A stretch of DNA of 5,895 nt from Acidobacteriota bacterium (lineage in GTDB: Bacteria > Acidobacteriota > Blastocatellia > Pyrinomonadales > Pyrinomonadaceae), in contig JAOTWT010000214.1 in NCBI GenBank assembly GCA_029862725.1, positions 1-5,895 of the forward strand. The letters are read 5' to 3'. Both the position numbers and the translations under genes were made by a program. A model generated the notes under the pieces. The model did no database searches, was not told the origin of the DNA, and saw nothing but the letters and a program-made list of their open reading frames with translations. Positions 1-5,177 of the stretch are shown piece by piece; position 1 is the stretch's first letter; every line of letters starts with the position of its first letter.

Positions 1-877
1 GGAAGTCGGACGTTTCGGATGCCGTTTCTGCGCCCGAACCCAAGATGACGATCACGTTTTCCGCGTCCGGGGCGCCCGCATATCTGACCGGTTCGTATTC
101 CCTCCCCGTCAGCTCACCGAATTTCCGCATCTCCTCACTCAAGATGCCCGGTACGGCGTCATAAAAAGGATTTACCGTTTCACGGGCCTGAAAATATACG
201 TCCGGATTTTGCGCAGTTCCGCGCACAAACGGATTGTCAGGGTTCAAGGCCCTGCTCCTGTGTGCAAACACAAGTTCGTCGTCGATCATCGCGCGGATCT
301 GTTCGTCGCTAAGCAGTTTGATCTTGTTTACTTCATGAGAAGTTCTGAATCCGTCAAAAAAATGAATGAACGGAATGCGCGACCGGAGAGTGGTTGCCTG
401 CGCGATCAACGCCATGTCGTGCGCTGCCTGGACATTTGACGACGCGAGTAGCGCAAAACCGGTAGTACGGGCCGCCATTACATCCTGGTGATCGCCAAAA
501 ATCGACAATGCCTGCGCGGCCAGCGAACGGGCGGCTACGTGAAAGACCGCGGGGGTAAGTTCGCCGGCGATCTTGTACATGTTGGGCAGCATCAGCATCA
601 GCCCTTGCGAGGCCGTGAAGGTGGTCGTGAGAGAACCCGTCTGAAGTGCCCCGTGCACGGTACCCGCAGCTCCGCCTTCGCTTTGCATTTCGATCACCTG
701 CGGAACGTTGTTCCAGATGTTCGTAATACCGTTTGCCGACCACTCGTCGGCAAACTCAGCCATCGGCGAAGAGGGTGTGATTGGATAGATCGCACAGACC
801 TCGTTGACGCGGTAGGCGACGTATGCTGCCGCCTCGTTTCCGTCGATCACCGCAAAATTTTCTCTATCGGGCTTCAT
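1..877 (-). CDS. nifJ: Pyruvate:ferredoxin (flavodoxin) oxidoreductase, N-terminal part (truncated by window edge)
   Basis: The frame is open from the ATG at 877 to the left edge and gives 292 residues of a protein that is usually about 1,170-1,200 long. The family oxidatively decarboxylates pyruvate with CoA to acetyl-CoA and CO2, passing electrons to ferredoxin or flavodoxin in the cytoplasm. Visible motifs are those of domain I: IDGNEAAAYVAYRVNE (11-26), YPITPSSPMAE (31-41), IEMQSEGGAAGTVHGAL (62-78), TTTFTASQGL (84-93), HVAARSLAAQALSIFGDHQD (113-132) and FFDGFRTSHE (173-182). Thr34, Glu63 and Arg117 align by eye with the substrate/thiamine-diphosphate residues known from the Desulfovibrio enzyme. 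After about residue 260 the start of the next domain appears (VIVILGSGAETA). The start codon lies inside the 3' end of the upstream GltD-like gene (14-nt overlap), with a weak purine-rich site (GAAAGAGA) 5 nt before it, which suggests translational coupling. The later domains, including the ferredoxin-like and TPP-binding parts, lie outside the window. Confidence 0.95.
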   Translation of the reverse strand, partial: MKPDRENFAVIDGNEAAAYVAYRVNEVCAIYPITPSSPMAEFADEWSANGITNIWNNVPQVIEMQSEGGAAGTVHGALQTGSLTTTFTASQGLMLMLPNMYKIAGELTPAVFHVAARSLAAQALSIFGDHQDVMAARTTGFALLASSNVQAAHDMALIAQATTLRSRIPFIHFFDGFRTSHEVNKIKLLSDEQIRAMIDDELVFAHRSRALNPDNPFVRGTAQNPDVYFQARETVNPFYDAVPGILSEEMRKFGELTGREYEPVRYAGAPDAENVIVILGSGAETASETSDF

Positions 878-2516
878 TGCTGTCTCTTTCAGGTTCGGGA
901 ATCATATCGATCGCGTGACACGGGCACTGCTCGTAACAGACTTCGCAGCCTGTGCAGCGGTTATAATTGAATCTGTAACGCTTGCCTCGTCCAAGTTTGA
1001 TGACCGCGTCTTCCGGGCATGCCGCCAAACAACCGTCACATTCGAAGCAGTTCCCGCAGGAAAGACAGCGTTGGGCCTCGTATCGCGCCTCCTCCTCGGT
1101 CAGGCCGGCAACGATCTCTTCAAACCCTGTCACCGCAACTTCCGGTTCGATACGGTCCTGCTGTCTTGCGTCTGCGCTCGTCCGGTACCAGACATGAAGC
1201 TGGTCTATCGTGACCGGCGGATTATTCGGACGCTTTTCGTAAGTCACCTGCTTCAGCCAGGCGTCGATAGTGCGGGCCGCTTTCTTTCCGTGGCCCGTCG
1301 CAACAGTCACGGTACGCTCACTCGGGACCATGTCGCCTCCGGCAAATATACCCGGATGGCCCGTCATCATCTGATTGTCGACCACAACCGTCCCGTCCCC
1401 CTTGAAGTCGATCCCGTCGATTCCCTTCAGAAATTCTGTTTCCGTTTCCTGGCCCAGCGCCAGGATCAGGGAGTCGGCCTCGAGGGTCTCAAAATCCCCG
1501 GTGGGGACCGGTCTGCCGTCTTCGATCTCCATGCGCTCGACAGTCACCGATGTCGATTCAAGATTTTTGATTGTTCTCAGCCAGTGGATCTTGATGCCTT
1601 CGGTCAGCGCTTCATCGGCTTCAAAATCGTGGGCGGGCATATGTTCGCGATCTCGTCGGTAGATGATCAGCGCCTCTTCGGCACCCAGGCGCTTGGCCGT
1701 TCTGGCGGCGTCCATGGCAGTGTTTCCGCCGCCATAGATCGCGACCCGGCGGCCGAGCCTCGGTTTTTTTCCGAGTTCGACTTCCTCCAGGAAACTGACG
1801 GCGTCGAGAATCTTGCCGGCATCCCTCGCCGGAATATGTGTCTTTTTCCCGATGTGGGCACCGATCGCGATAAACACCGCATCGAAATCGCCGTCTTTCT
1901 TTTCTGCAAGGATATCGGTGACCTTGTGATTCAAACGGATCCTGACCCCCATTTTCTCAATACGCTCGATTTCTGCATGAAGGATATTTCTCGGCAAACG
2001 GTAGGCTGGAATACCGAAATTCATCATTCCCCCGGCGACGGGTCCGGCCTCAAAAATCTCGGCATCATGCCCCAGACGAGTGAGGTGATAGGCCGCCGAC
2101 AAACCGCTCGGACCGGCTCCAATGATCAGCACCCGATTCCCGCTTTTGCGCTTGATTTTGGGAAATGACCAACCTTCTTCGTTCGCCAGATCGCCGAGAA
2201 ATCGTTCGATGGCATGAATGCTCACCGTTTCGTCAATTTGTCCGCGATTACAGGAAGTTTCGCAAGGGTGGTAGCAGACCCTTCCGTGTATTGCCGGCAT
2301 CGGGTTATCTTCCGTGAGTTTCAGCCAGGCCTCGCGATGCCTACCGTCCTGTGCAAGCGCGAGCCATGCCTGAATATCCTCTCCGGCGGGACAGGCGTTG
2401 TTGCAAGGCGGGAAGAAATCTACGTAGACCGGGCGCTTGTGGCGCGCAGGGCCTGTACCGGCGGCGTGCTCACCTAAATCCGTTTTGTCAGTAAGATCTG
2501 TTTTTAGAAAAGCCAT
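864..2516 (-). CDS. GltD-like FAD/NAD(P)-dependent oxidoreductase with fused C-terminal 2[4Fe-4S] ferredoxin domain
   Basis: This 550-residue protein has three parts. The N-terminal region is like the iron-sulfur domain of the glutamate synthase small subunit: Cys38 and Cys42 in PPCNNACPAGEDI, and Cys81, Cys85 and Cys89 in GRVCYHPCETSCNRG. The middle is a two-dinucleotide-binding flavoprotein: the FAD loop IIGAGPSGLSAAYHL (131-145), the NAD(P) loop YGGGNTAMDAARTA (261-274) followed by YRRDREHMPA (286-295), and the FAD-binding GIFAGGDM (389-396). The C-terminus holds two ferredoxin motifs, Cys490/493/496/500 and Cys521/524/527/531, each CxxCxxCxxxCP, plus an extra CLSC pair (484, 487). GltD/NfnB-type proteins move electrons between NAD(P)H and iron-sulfur centres. 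The overlapping nifJ gene suggests exchange with pyruvate:ferredoxin oxidoreductase, but direction and partner are inferred. No large glutamate synthase subunit is visible, so a plain gltD label would mislead. I see no clear Shine-Dalgarno before the ATG at 2516; the start is supported by the position of the N-terminal domain and the lack of a better candidate. Confidence 0.93.
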   Translation of the reverse strand: MAFLKTDLTDKTDLGEHAAGTGPARHKRPVYVDFFPPCNNACPAGEDIQAWLALAQDGRHREAWLKLTEDNPMPAIHGRVCYHPCETSCNRGQIDETVSIHAIERFLGDLANEEGWSFPKIKRKSGNRVLIIGAGPSGLSAAYHLTRLGHDAEIFEAGPVAGGMMNFGIPAYRLPRNILHAEIERIEKMGVRIRLNHKVTDILAEKKDGDFDAVFIAIGAHIGKKTHIPARDAGKILDAVSFLEEVELGKKPRLGRRVAIYGGGNTAMDAARTAKRLGAEEALIIYRRDREHMPAHDFEADEALTEGIKIHWLRTIKNLESTSVTVERMEIEDGRPVPTGDFETLEADSLILALGQETETEFLKGIDGIDFKGDGTVVVDNQMMTGHPGIFAGGDMVPSERTVTVATGHGKKAARTIDAWLKQVTYEKRPNNPPVTIDQLHVWYRTSADARQQDRIEPEVAVTGFEEIVAGLTEEEARYEAQRCLSCGNCFECDGCLAACPEDAVIKLGRGKRYRFNYNRCTGCEVCYEQCPCHAIDMIPEPERDSNEAR

Positions 2517-2539
2517 GATTCAACACATTGATCGCTACG

Positions 2540-2550
2540 CCCGATTCCAA
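2540..2550 (-). repeat. Copy of 11-nt motif TTGGAATCGGG upstream of the redox operon
   Basis: The minus-strand sequence TTGGAATCGGG lies 23 nt before the GltD-like ATG and abuts the ATAATC palindrome. An identical copy at 5118-5128 on the plus strand lies 49 nt before thrC, in the same orientation relative to its gene. It may be a shared promoter element or regulator half-site, or chance. Confidence 0.3.
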
Positions 2551-2564
2551 TAATCAAAGATTAT
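2550..2564. repeat. Palindrome ATAATC-AAA-GATTAT upstream of the redox operon
   Basis: Perfect 6-bp arms flank a 3-nt centre, 34 nt before the GltD-like start codon. On the minus strand the right arm overlaps GATAAT (2565-2560), a five-of-six match to a -10 box, so a bound regulator could block or help RNA polymerase. I found no good -35 at the right spacing. It is not a clear match to FNR (TTGAT-N4-ATCAA). The role as operator is inference. Confidence 0.35.
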
Positions 2565-2647
2565 CACTTAACGCGTTGTGTTGATGTGATCCTGAGCACT
2601 GTTTTGTTCTTGTTTGTCGAAGGCGGCGACCTCTATGACTGTCAGTA

Positions 2648-2679
2648 TCGGGTGTGCCGTCGAGGCACAGGCATCCCGA
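2648..2679. repeat. Bulged stem-loop in the gap after the DoxX gene
   Basis: TGTGCC (2653-2658) and GGCACA (2664-2669) pair around a 5-nt loop, and TCGGG (2648-2652) pairs with CCCGA (2675-2679) outside it, leaving a 5-nt bulge (GGCAT) on one side: 11 bp in total. No T-run follows on either strand, so it is not a standard intrinsic terminator. It may stabilise the 3' end of the esterase-doxX transcript or help ending by another route. Confidence 0.4.
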
Positions 2680-2712
2680 CGAATTCCAACGCATATTTGT
2701 CGAATGAGCCTC

Positions 2713-2731
2713 GAACCGGCTATTCCGGTTC
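2713..2731. repeat. Stem-loop enclosing the DoxX stop codon
   Basis: GAACCGG (2713-2719) and CCGGTTC (2725-2731) form a perfect 7-bp stem with a 5-nt loop. The loop contains the stop codon of the DoxX gene (TAG on the minus strand, 2722-2720). There is no T-run after it. It may act with the next stem-loop as a 3'-end structure. Confidence 0.45.
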
Positions 2732-3094
2732 TTCAACCTCACTTTCCGCCGATGTCGAAGAACCGCGGAAGAACCAAACCAGCCACAGGAAAATCCCGAA
2801 GATGATAGGCCGGAGTACATCGAGCCCTTCGCCTGCCGCAACGTGTGTGTAAGCTGCGCCGATCATGAGAATTGTCAGACCAATGATAGCGAGCCGGGTC
2901 AACCTCGGTATCAGAAGTCCGATCGCACCAGCAACTTCAGCGACGCCGATAAAAATTGCAAACCAAGACGGGTAGCCCCATTTTGCGAACATTTCTGTTG
3001 CGCCCCCACCGAGCTTCCCGGCACCTGCAAGCAGAAAGAGAATAGCCAAAAGGACGGCAAACACCCAACTCAAAACATAAAGAAGCTTTTTCAT
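2720..3094 (-). CDS. DoxX-family small integral membrane protein
   Basis: The protein has 124 residues starting at MKKLLYVLSW. Four hydrophobic segments are visible at about 5-25, 45-63, 66-84 and 94-109, the usual DoxX/DoxX-like layout. Family-like stretches are FLLAGAGKL (20-28) and the second-helix region GVAEVAGAIGLLIPR (50-64). The tail after residue 110 is short, polar and acidic (three ESE/EE groups), so it probably lies on one face of the cytoplasmic membrane. DoxX-type proteins have been linked to quinol oxidation or thiol/oxidative stress, but most members have no known function and nothing here fixes one. I chose the ATG at 3094 over an upstream TTG (3133) because a GGGGGA ribosome site precedes it by 8 nt and because the TTG would overlap the esterase stop. 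It begins 28 nt after the esterase gene and is probably in its operon. The stop codon sits in the loop of a perfect 7-bp inverted repeat. Confidence 0.88.
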   Translation of the reverse strand: MKKLLYVLSWVFAVLLAILFLLAGAGKLGGGATEMFAKWGYPSWFAIFIGVAEVAGAIGLLIPRLTRLAIIGLTILMIGAAYTHVAAGEGLDVLRPIIFGIFLWLVWFFRGSSTSAESEVEEPE

Positions 3095-3101
3095 CACATT
3101 A

Positions 3102-3107
3102 TCCCCC
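3102..3107 (-). promoter_or_regulatory. G-rich ribosome binding site of the DoxX gene
   Basis: On the minus strand GGGGGA ends 7 nt before the ATG at 3094. It picks this ATG over the upstream TTG at 3133. The run of five G is unusual for a Shine-Dalgarno site but recurs before the lipoprotein gene. Confidence 0.6.
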
Positions 3108-3122
3108 AACACCGATTTATGG

Positions 3123-4238
3123 TTAGTCTGCAAAATGATCCCAGAAGAATGGAAGGACCTCTGTTATCATCCTCCCGTTTCTTCCCGGCAAACGGTTTCT
3201 GTGGTCGCCATTGTATTCCTCAAAGACATGCGGTATCCCGTTGTTGGTTAGTTCACTCGAAAAACGACGCGAGACATATGGAATAAACAGGAATTCATCC
3301 TCATAGCCGGAATCGAACCGGTAACCCTTGAGTTTTAGCAGGTTTGACCGGTATTTCTTTACCACGTTTATCGGCGAAACCGCCTGCCATTTGGTATAAG
3401 CGGGTTCCGAAGGCCGCAATTCGCCGTTGTAAAGTTCAAAGGGAAAGTCGCAGTAGAAAGGCGGTTTGTCCGGATTGGGTGAAAATGCCTGGGCAACGGT
3501 TACCGTCGCGGCAGGATAAAAATCGCCCTTTTGCGCTCGCTCTCCCAACTCCTGAAACGATTTAGCCGTCAGCACGGTCTTAAATGCGGGAGAATTGATC
3601 GTGAGGTCAGCGGCCCAGTCGATGATAGCCGGGTTCAGGCCGTACGCGACGCGAAAAACATCGGGGTGTTTCATGCTAATCGCGAGGGCACCAAAACCGC
3701 CCATCGAGTGGCCCGCGATACCGCGTTGGTCGGCAGTTGCGAGGGTCCGGTAGTTCTTGTCGATATATCCGACGAGCTCGTCAACCGTGAAATCCTCCCA
3801 GTTACCCGTAACCGATGAATTCACGTAGAAGCTCCCGAACCATTTGGTCCTTTGGTTCGGGAGTACGACGATCATCTCGCCAAACTTTCCGCGGCGGATG
3901 CCCTCATCCATTTGCGTTGAGATCGAAGAAAACGGCACTTTTTCGTCAGAATTCGGGATACTCCAACCCTGAGTGTAGGCGAGATCGGTGTCTCCGATGC
4001 CGTGGAGAAAATAAATTACCGGGTAGCGCTTTGTCTTATTAGTTGTGTAACCCGGGGGCAGATAGATACTGACCTCGCGATCCGGGTTTTCCTTTGTAAC
4101 TGTATTTTCAAGCGATTTGGCGTGGATCGTAACCCGAGTTACGGTGCCGGTTTGAGAGTAATTAACTGTGCCTAAAACAAGAACGAGGAAGACAAATCTT
4201 CCGACCAGCCGGCTCGTTTTTAAAAAAGGAATCGTCAT
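3123..4238 (-). CDS. Exported alpha/beta-hydrolase-fold esterase (esterase D / feruloyl-esterase-like family)
   Basis: This 371-residue protein begins with a basic N-terminus and a hydrophobic stretch (about 14-24, FVFLVLVLG), read as a signal peptide ending near residue 29; it is probably periplasmic or secreted. The mature part follows the putative-esterase (PF00756-type) plan: REVSIYLPPGY (54-64), YPVIYFLHGIGD (72-83) with the HG oxyanion region, MIVVLPNQR (122-130), the nucleophile elbow GIAGHSMGGFGAL (173-185) with Ser178, and a late NGDH (343-346) with the probable catalytic His346. The acid is probably Asp309 or Asp314 in the FDSGYEDEF stretch. Relatives include S-formylglutathione hydrolases, xylanase-linked feruloyl esterases and enterochelin/mycolyl esterases. 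Substrate cannot be read from sequence; a carbohydrate- or phenolic-ester role is only a guess. The ATG at 4238 is preceded by GGGGAC 9 nt upstream. A DoxX gene follows after 28 nt. Confidence 0.9.
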   Translation of the reverse strand: MTIPFLKTSRLVGRFVFLVLVLGTVNYSQTGTVTRVTIHAKSLENTVTKENPDREVSIYLPPGYTTNKTKRYPVIYFLHGIGDTDLAYTQGWSIPNSDEKVPFSSISTQMDEGIRRGKFGEMIVVLPNQRTKWFGSFYVNSSVTGNWEDFTVDELVGYIDKNYRTLATADQRGIAGHSMGGFGALAISMKHPDVFRVAYGLNPAIIDWAADLTINSPAFKTVLTAKSFQELGERAQKGDFYPAATVTVAQAFSPNPDKPPFYCDFPFELYNGELRPSEPAYTKWQAVSPINVVKKYRSNLLKLKGYRFDSGYEDEFLFIPYVSRRFSSELTNNGIPHVFEEYNGDHRNRLPGRNGRMITEVLPFFWDHFAD

Positions 4239-4254
4239 GATTGCAAAGTCCCCG

Positions 4255-4268
4255 AAAATTCGAATTTT
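4255..4268. repeat. Perfect 14-bp palindrome AAAATTCGAATTTT before the esterase gene
   Basis: The palindrome is centred on TTCGAA and ends 16 nt before the esterase ATG, just upstream of its GGGGAC ribosome site (4253-4248). One mismatch outside the arms is followed by two more pairing bases on each side (CC and GG). It could be a repressor operator in the 5' leader, or a weak hairpin near the ribosome site. Function is not known. Confidence 0.4.
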
Positions 4269-4365
4269 TGGAAGTTACCTTAAAGGACGATATCCGAGGG
4301 GGAAATGTTGCAACTCAGTGTCTTCTCTACCGCACTGGCGGCGGCTGTGGCGACGCCGGGATCGG

Positions 4366-5028
4366 CTAATTCATTGAAAGCGGCGTGAATTTGCCGTTTT
4401 CAAACAGATAGTAATGCGTTTTCACCTCGCTTTCCTCTTCATTTAGCAAGCCATTAAAAATGGCAAGCCTGCTGTCTTTTCGAACATCAACTTTCTCCAT
4501 GTCTTCCTGGGCATCGATATCCTGACAACAAATGCTAAAAGGGATCATCGTGGTATCCCCGGTCTTGGCGTCGATGACCCCGCCCATCAGGCAATCGGTC
4601 CCGCAGCCCCACGTCACCAAGATGTAGCGGCCGGCAAAGTTTGGCGGTCCTTTTGCCGCCTGGCTCAACCTCGTGCGGAACATGCGTGTGTCCTCATTCA
4701 GCTTCAATGGCGCGGTCTTGCCCGTAAATATTTCTTTCGCCGGATAATCCTCAAACCTGGGTGTCGTACCGGGCTTCACCGCCTGAGGTGAAGAATTCGA
4801 AGCTTTCGCTGACGGATCTTCTTTTGTTTCAGACGTTTCCGATTTATTCTCAGCCTTTTCGTTTGATCCCCCGTCCGTTGATTCCTGAACCGGAGATTCG
4901 TTCGCAGGCGGCGTGGATTGAGATCCCGCTTGCGCCTGCTCATTACCCGTCGGCGTCACGGTTTGCCCGCAACTCGCCGTAAAGCCAAGCACCGACATCG
5001 AAATCACGACCAACATCAGTTGTTTCAT
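4366..5028 (-). CDS. Putative lipoprotein with disordered linker and cysteine-containing C-terminal domain of unknown function
   Basis: The protein has 220 residues from MKQLMLVVIS. A short basic start, a hydrophobic core and FTASC ending at Cys20 resemble a lipoprotein signal, although Thr at -3 makes the lipobox imperfect, so a secreted soluble form is possible. Residues 21-92 are a low-complexity linker rich in Ser, Glu, Asn, Lys, Pro and Thr, as expected of a surface or periplasmic tether. The folded part runs from about 93 to 220, with NFAGRYILVTWGCGTDCLMGG (about 130-150), VIDAKTGDTTMIPF (151-164), ICC (166-168) and a final YYLFENGKFTPLS. Cys142, Cys146, Cys167 and Cys168 could form disulfides after export. 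I recall similar WGCGTxC domains in uncharacterised bacterial proteins, but know no function and assign none. The ATG at 5028 was chosen over a TTG at 5040 because the TTG lies in the GGGGGAA ribosome site. It is transcribed away from threonine synthase and lies 127 nt before the esterase gene. Confidence 0.82.
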   Translation of the reverse strand: MKQLMLVVISMSVLGFTASCGQTVTPTGNEQAQAGSQSTPPANESPVQESTDGGSNEKAENKSETSETKEDPSAKASNSSPQAVKPGTTPRFEDYPAKEIFTGKTAPLKLNEDTRMFRTRLSQAAKGPPNFAGRYILVTWGCGTDCLMGGVIDAKTGDTTMIPFSICCQDIDAQEDMEKVDVRKDSRLAIFNGLLNEEESEVKTHYYLFENGKFTPLSMN

Positions 5029-5031
5029 TGT

Positions 5032-5038
5032 TTCCCCC
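5032..5038 (-). promoter_or_regulatory. G-rich ribosome binding site of the lipoprotein gene
   Basis: On the minus strand GGGGGAA stands just before the ATG at 5028, with 5 nt between the last G and the ATG. It overlaps the alternative TTG at 5040, which argues against that codon as the start. Confidence 0.6.
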
Positions 5039-5090
5039 AAACCGGCCTTTCAAAATTGACGAAGTCCCCTATCGACCGATTTGAATTCCC

Positions 5091-5112
5091 TTGTGGGCTA
5101 ACTTTACCACAA
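5091..5112. repeat. Inverted repeat TTGTGG-N10-CCACAA in the divergent promoter region
   Basis: Two perfect 6-bp arms stand 10 nt apart, about midway between the start codons of the lipoprotein gene (5028) and thrC (5178). The centre-to-centre spacing of 16 bp, about one and a half helical turns, would suit a dimeric DNA-binding protein acting on either gene. No regulator can be named. Confidence 0.35.
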
Positions 5113-5117
5113 CGATC

Positions 5118-5128
5118 TTGGAATCGGG
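5118..5128 (+). repeat. Copy of 11-nt motif TTGGAATCGGG upstream of thrC
   Basis: Identical to the minus-strand copy at 2540-2550 and pointing towards its gene. Its first six bases overlap the candidate -35 box of thrC. Confidence 0.3.
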
Positions 5129-5145
5129 GCCGCAGATGATAAATT
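5118..5145 (+). promoter_or_regulatory. Candidate promoter of thrC
   Basis: TTGGAA (5118-5123) and TAAATT (5140-5145) each match the sigma-70 -35 and -10 consensus at four of six positions, with a 16-nt spacer. Transcription would start around 5152, giving a leader of about 26 nt that includes the GGGAGG ribosome site. This is a weak match and is offered only because the location is right. Confidence 0.3.
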
Positions 5146-5165
5146 AGAACCTCTATTCGGATCCT

Positions 5166-5171
5166 GGGAGG
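5166..5171 (+). promoter_or_regulatory. Ribosome binding site deciding the GTG start of thrC
   Basis: GGGAGG lies 6 nt before GTG at 5178. It is the strongest Shine-Dalgarno-like site in the window and fixes a non-ATG start; an in-frame stop lies only about 30 nt upstream. Confidence 0.8.
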
Positions 5172-5177
5172 CGAATC

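Noticed and set aside
354..743. 129-codon minus-strand frame inside nifJ
   Set aside because: It is an out-of-frame reading of the nifJ coding region; the in-frame product matches PFOR without interruption through this stretch.
488..970. 160-codon plus-strand frame opposite nifJ
   Set aside because: It lies antisense to strongly conserved PFOR motifs, has no domain of its own and runs across the nifJ/GltD-like overlap; best read as a shadow.
915..2168. Long open frame (417 codons) on the plus strand opposite the GltD-like gene
   Set aside because: The translation has no recognisable domain and is rich in Arg, Phe, Asp and Val as expected of an antisense shadow. The minus-strand frame carries a full set of cofactor motifs.
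864..2516. Label as glutamate synthase small subunit (gltD)
   Set aside because: The C-terminal ferredoxin domain and the overlapping PFOR gene, with no large subunit in view, make a different electron-transfer role more likely.
2517..2719. Possible small gene or gene remnant between the DoxX and GltD-like genes
   Set aside because: Frames crossing it are shadows of the DoxX gene or lack motifs and ribosome sites; the inverted repeats explain the visible structure better.
2713..2731. Rho-independent terminator for the esterase-doxX unit
   Set aside because: The stem is convincing but no T-run follows on the minus strand, and the stop codon lies in the loop.
4305..4388. 27-residue plus-strand frame resembling a signal peptide, with GAGGGGG just before its ATG
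   Set aside because: The G-run is only 2 nt from the ATG, too close for a normal ribosome site, the frame has no mature part, and its 3' end overlaps the lipoprotein gene antisense.
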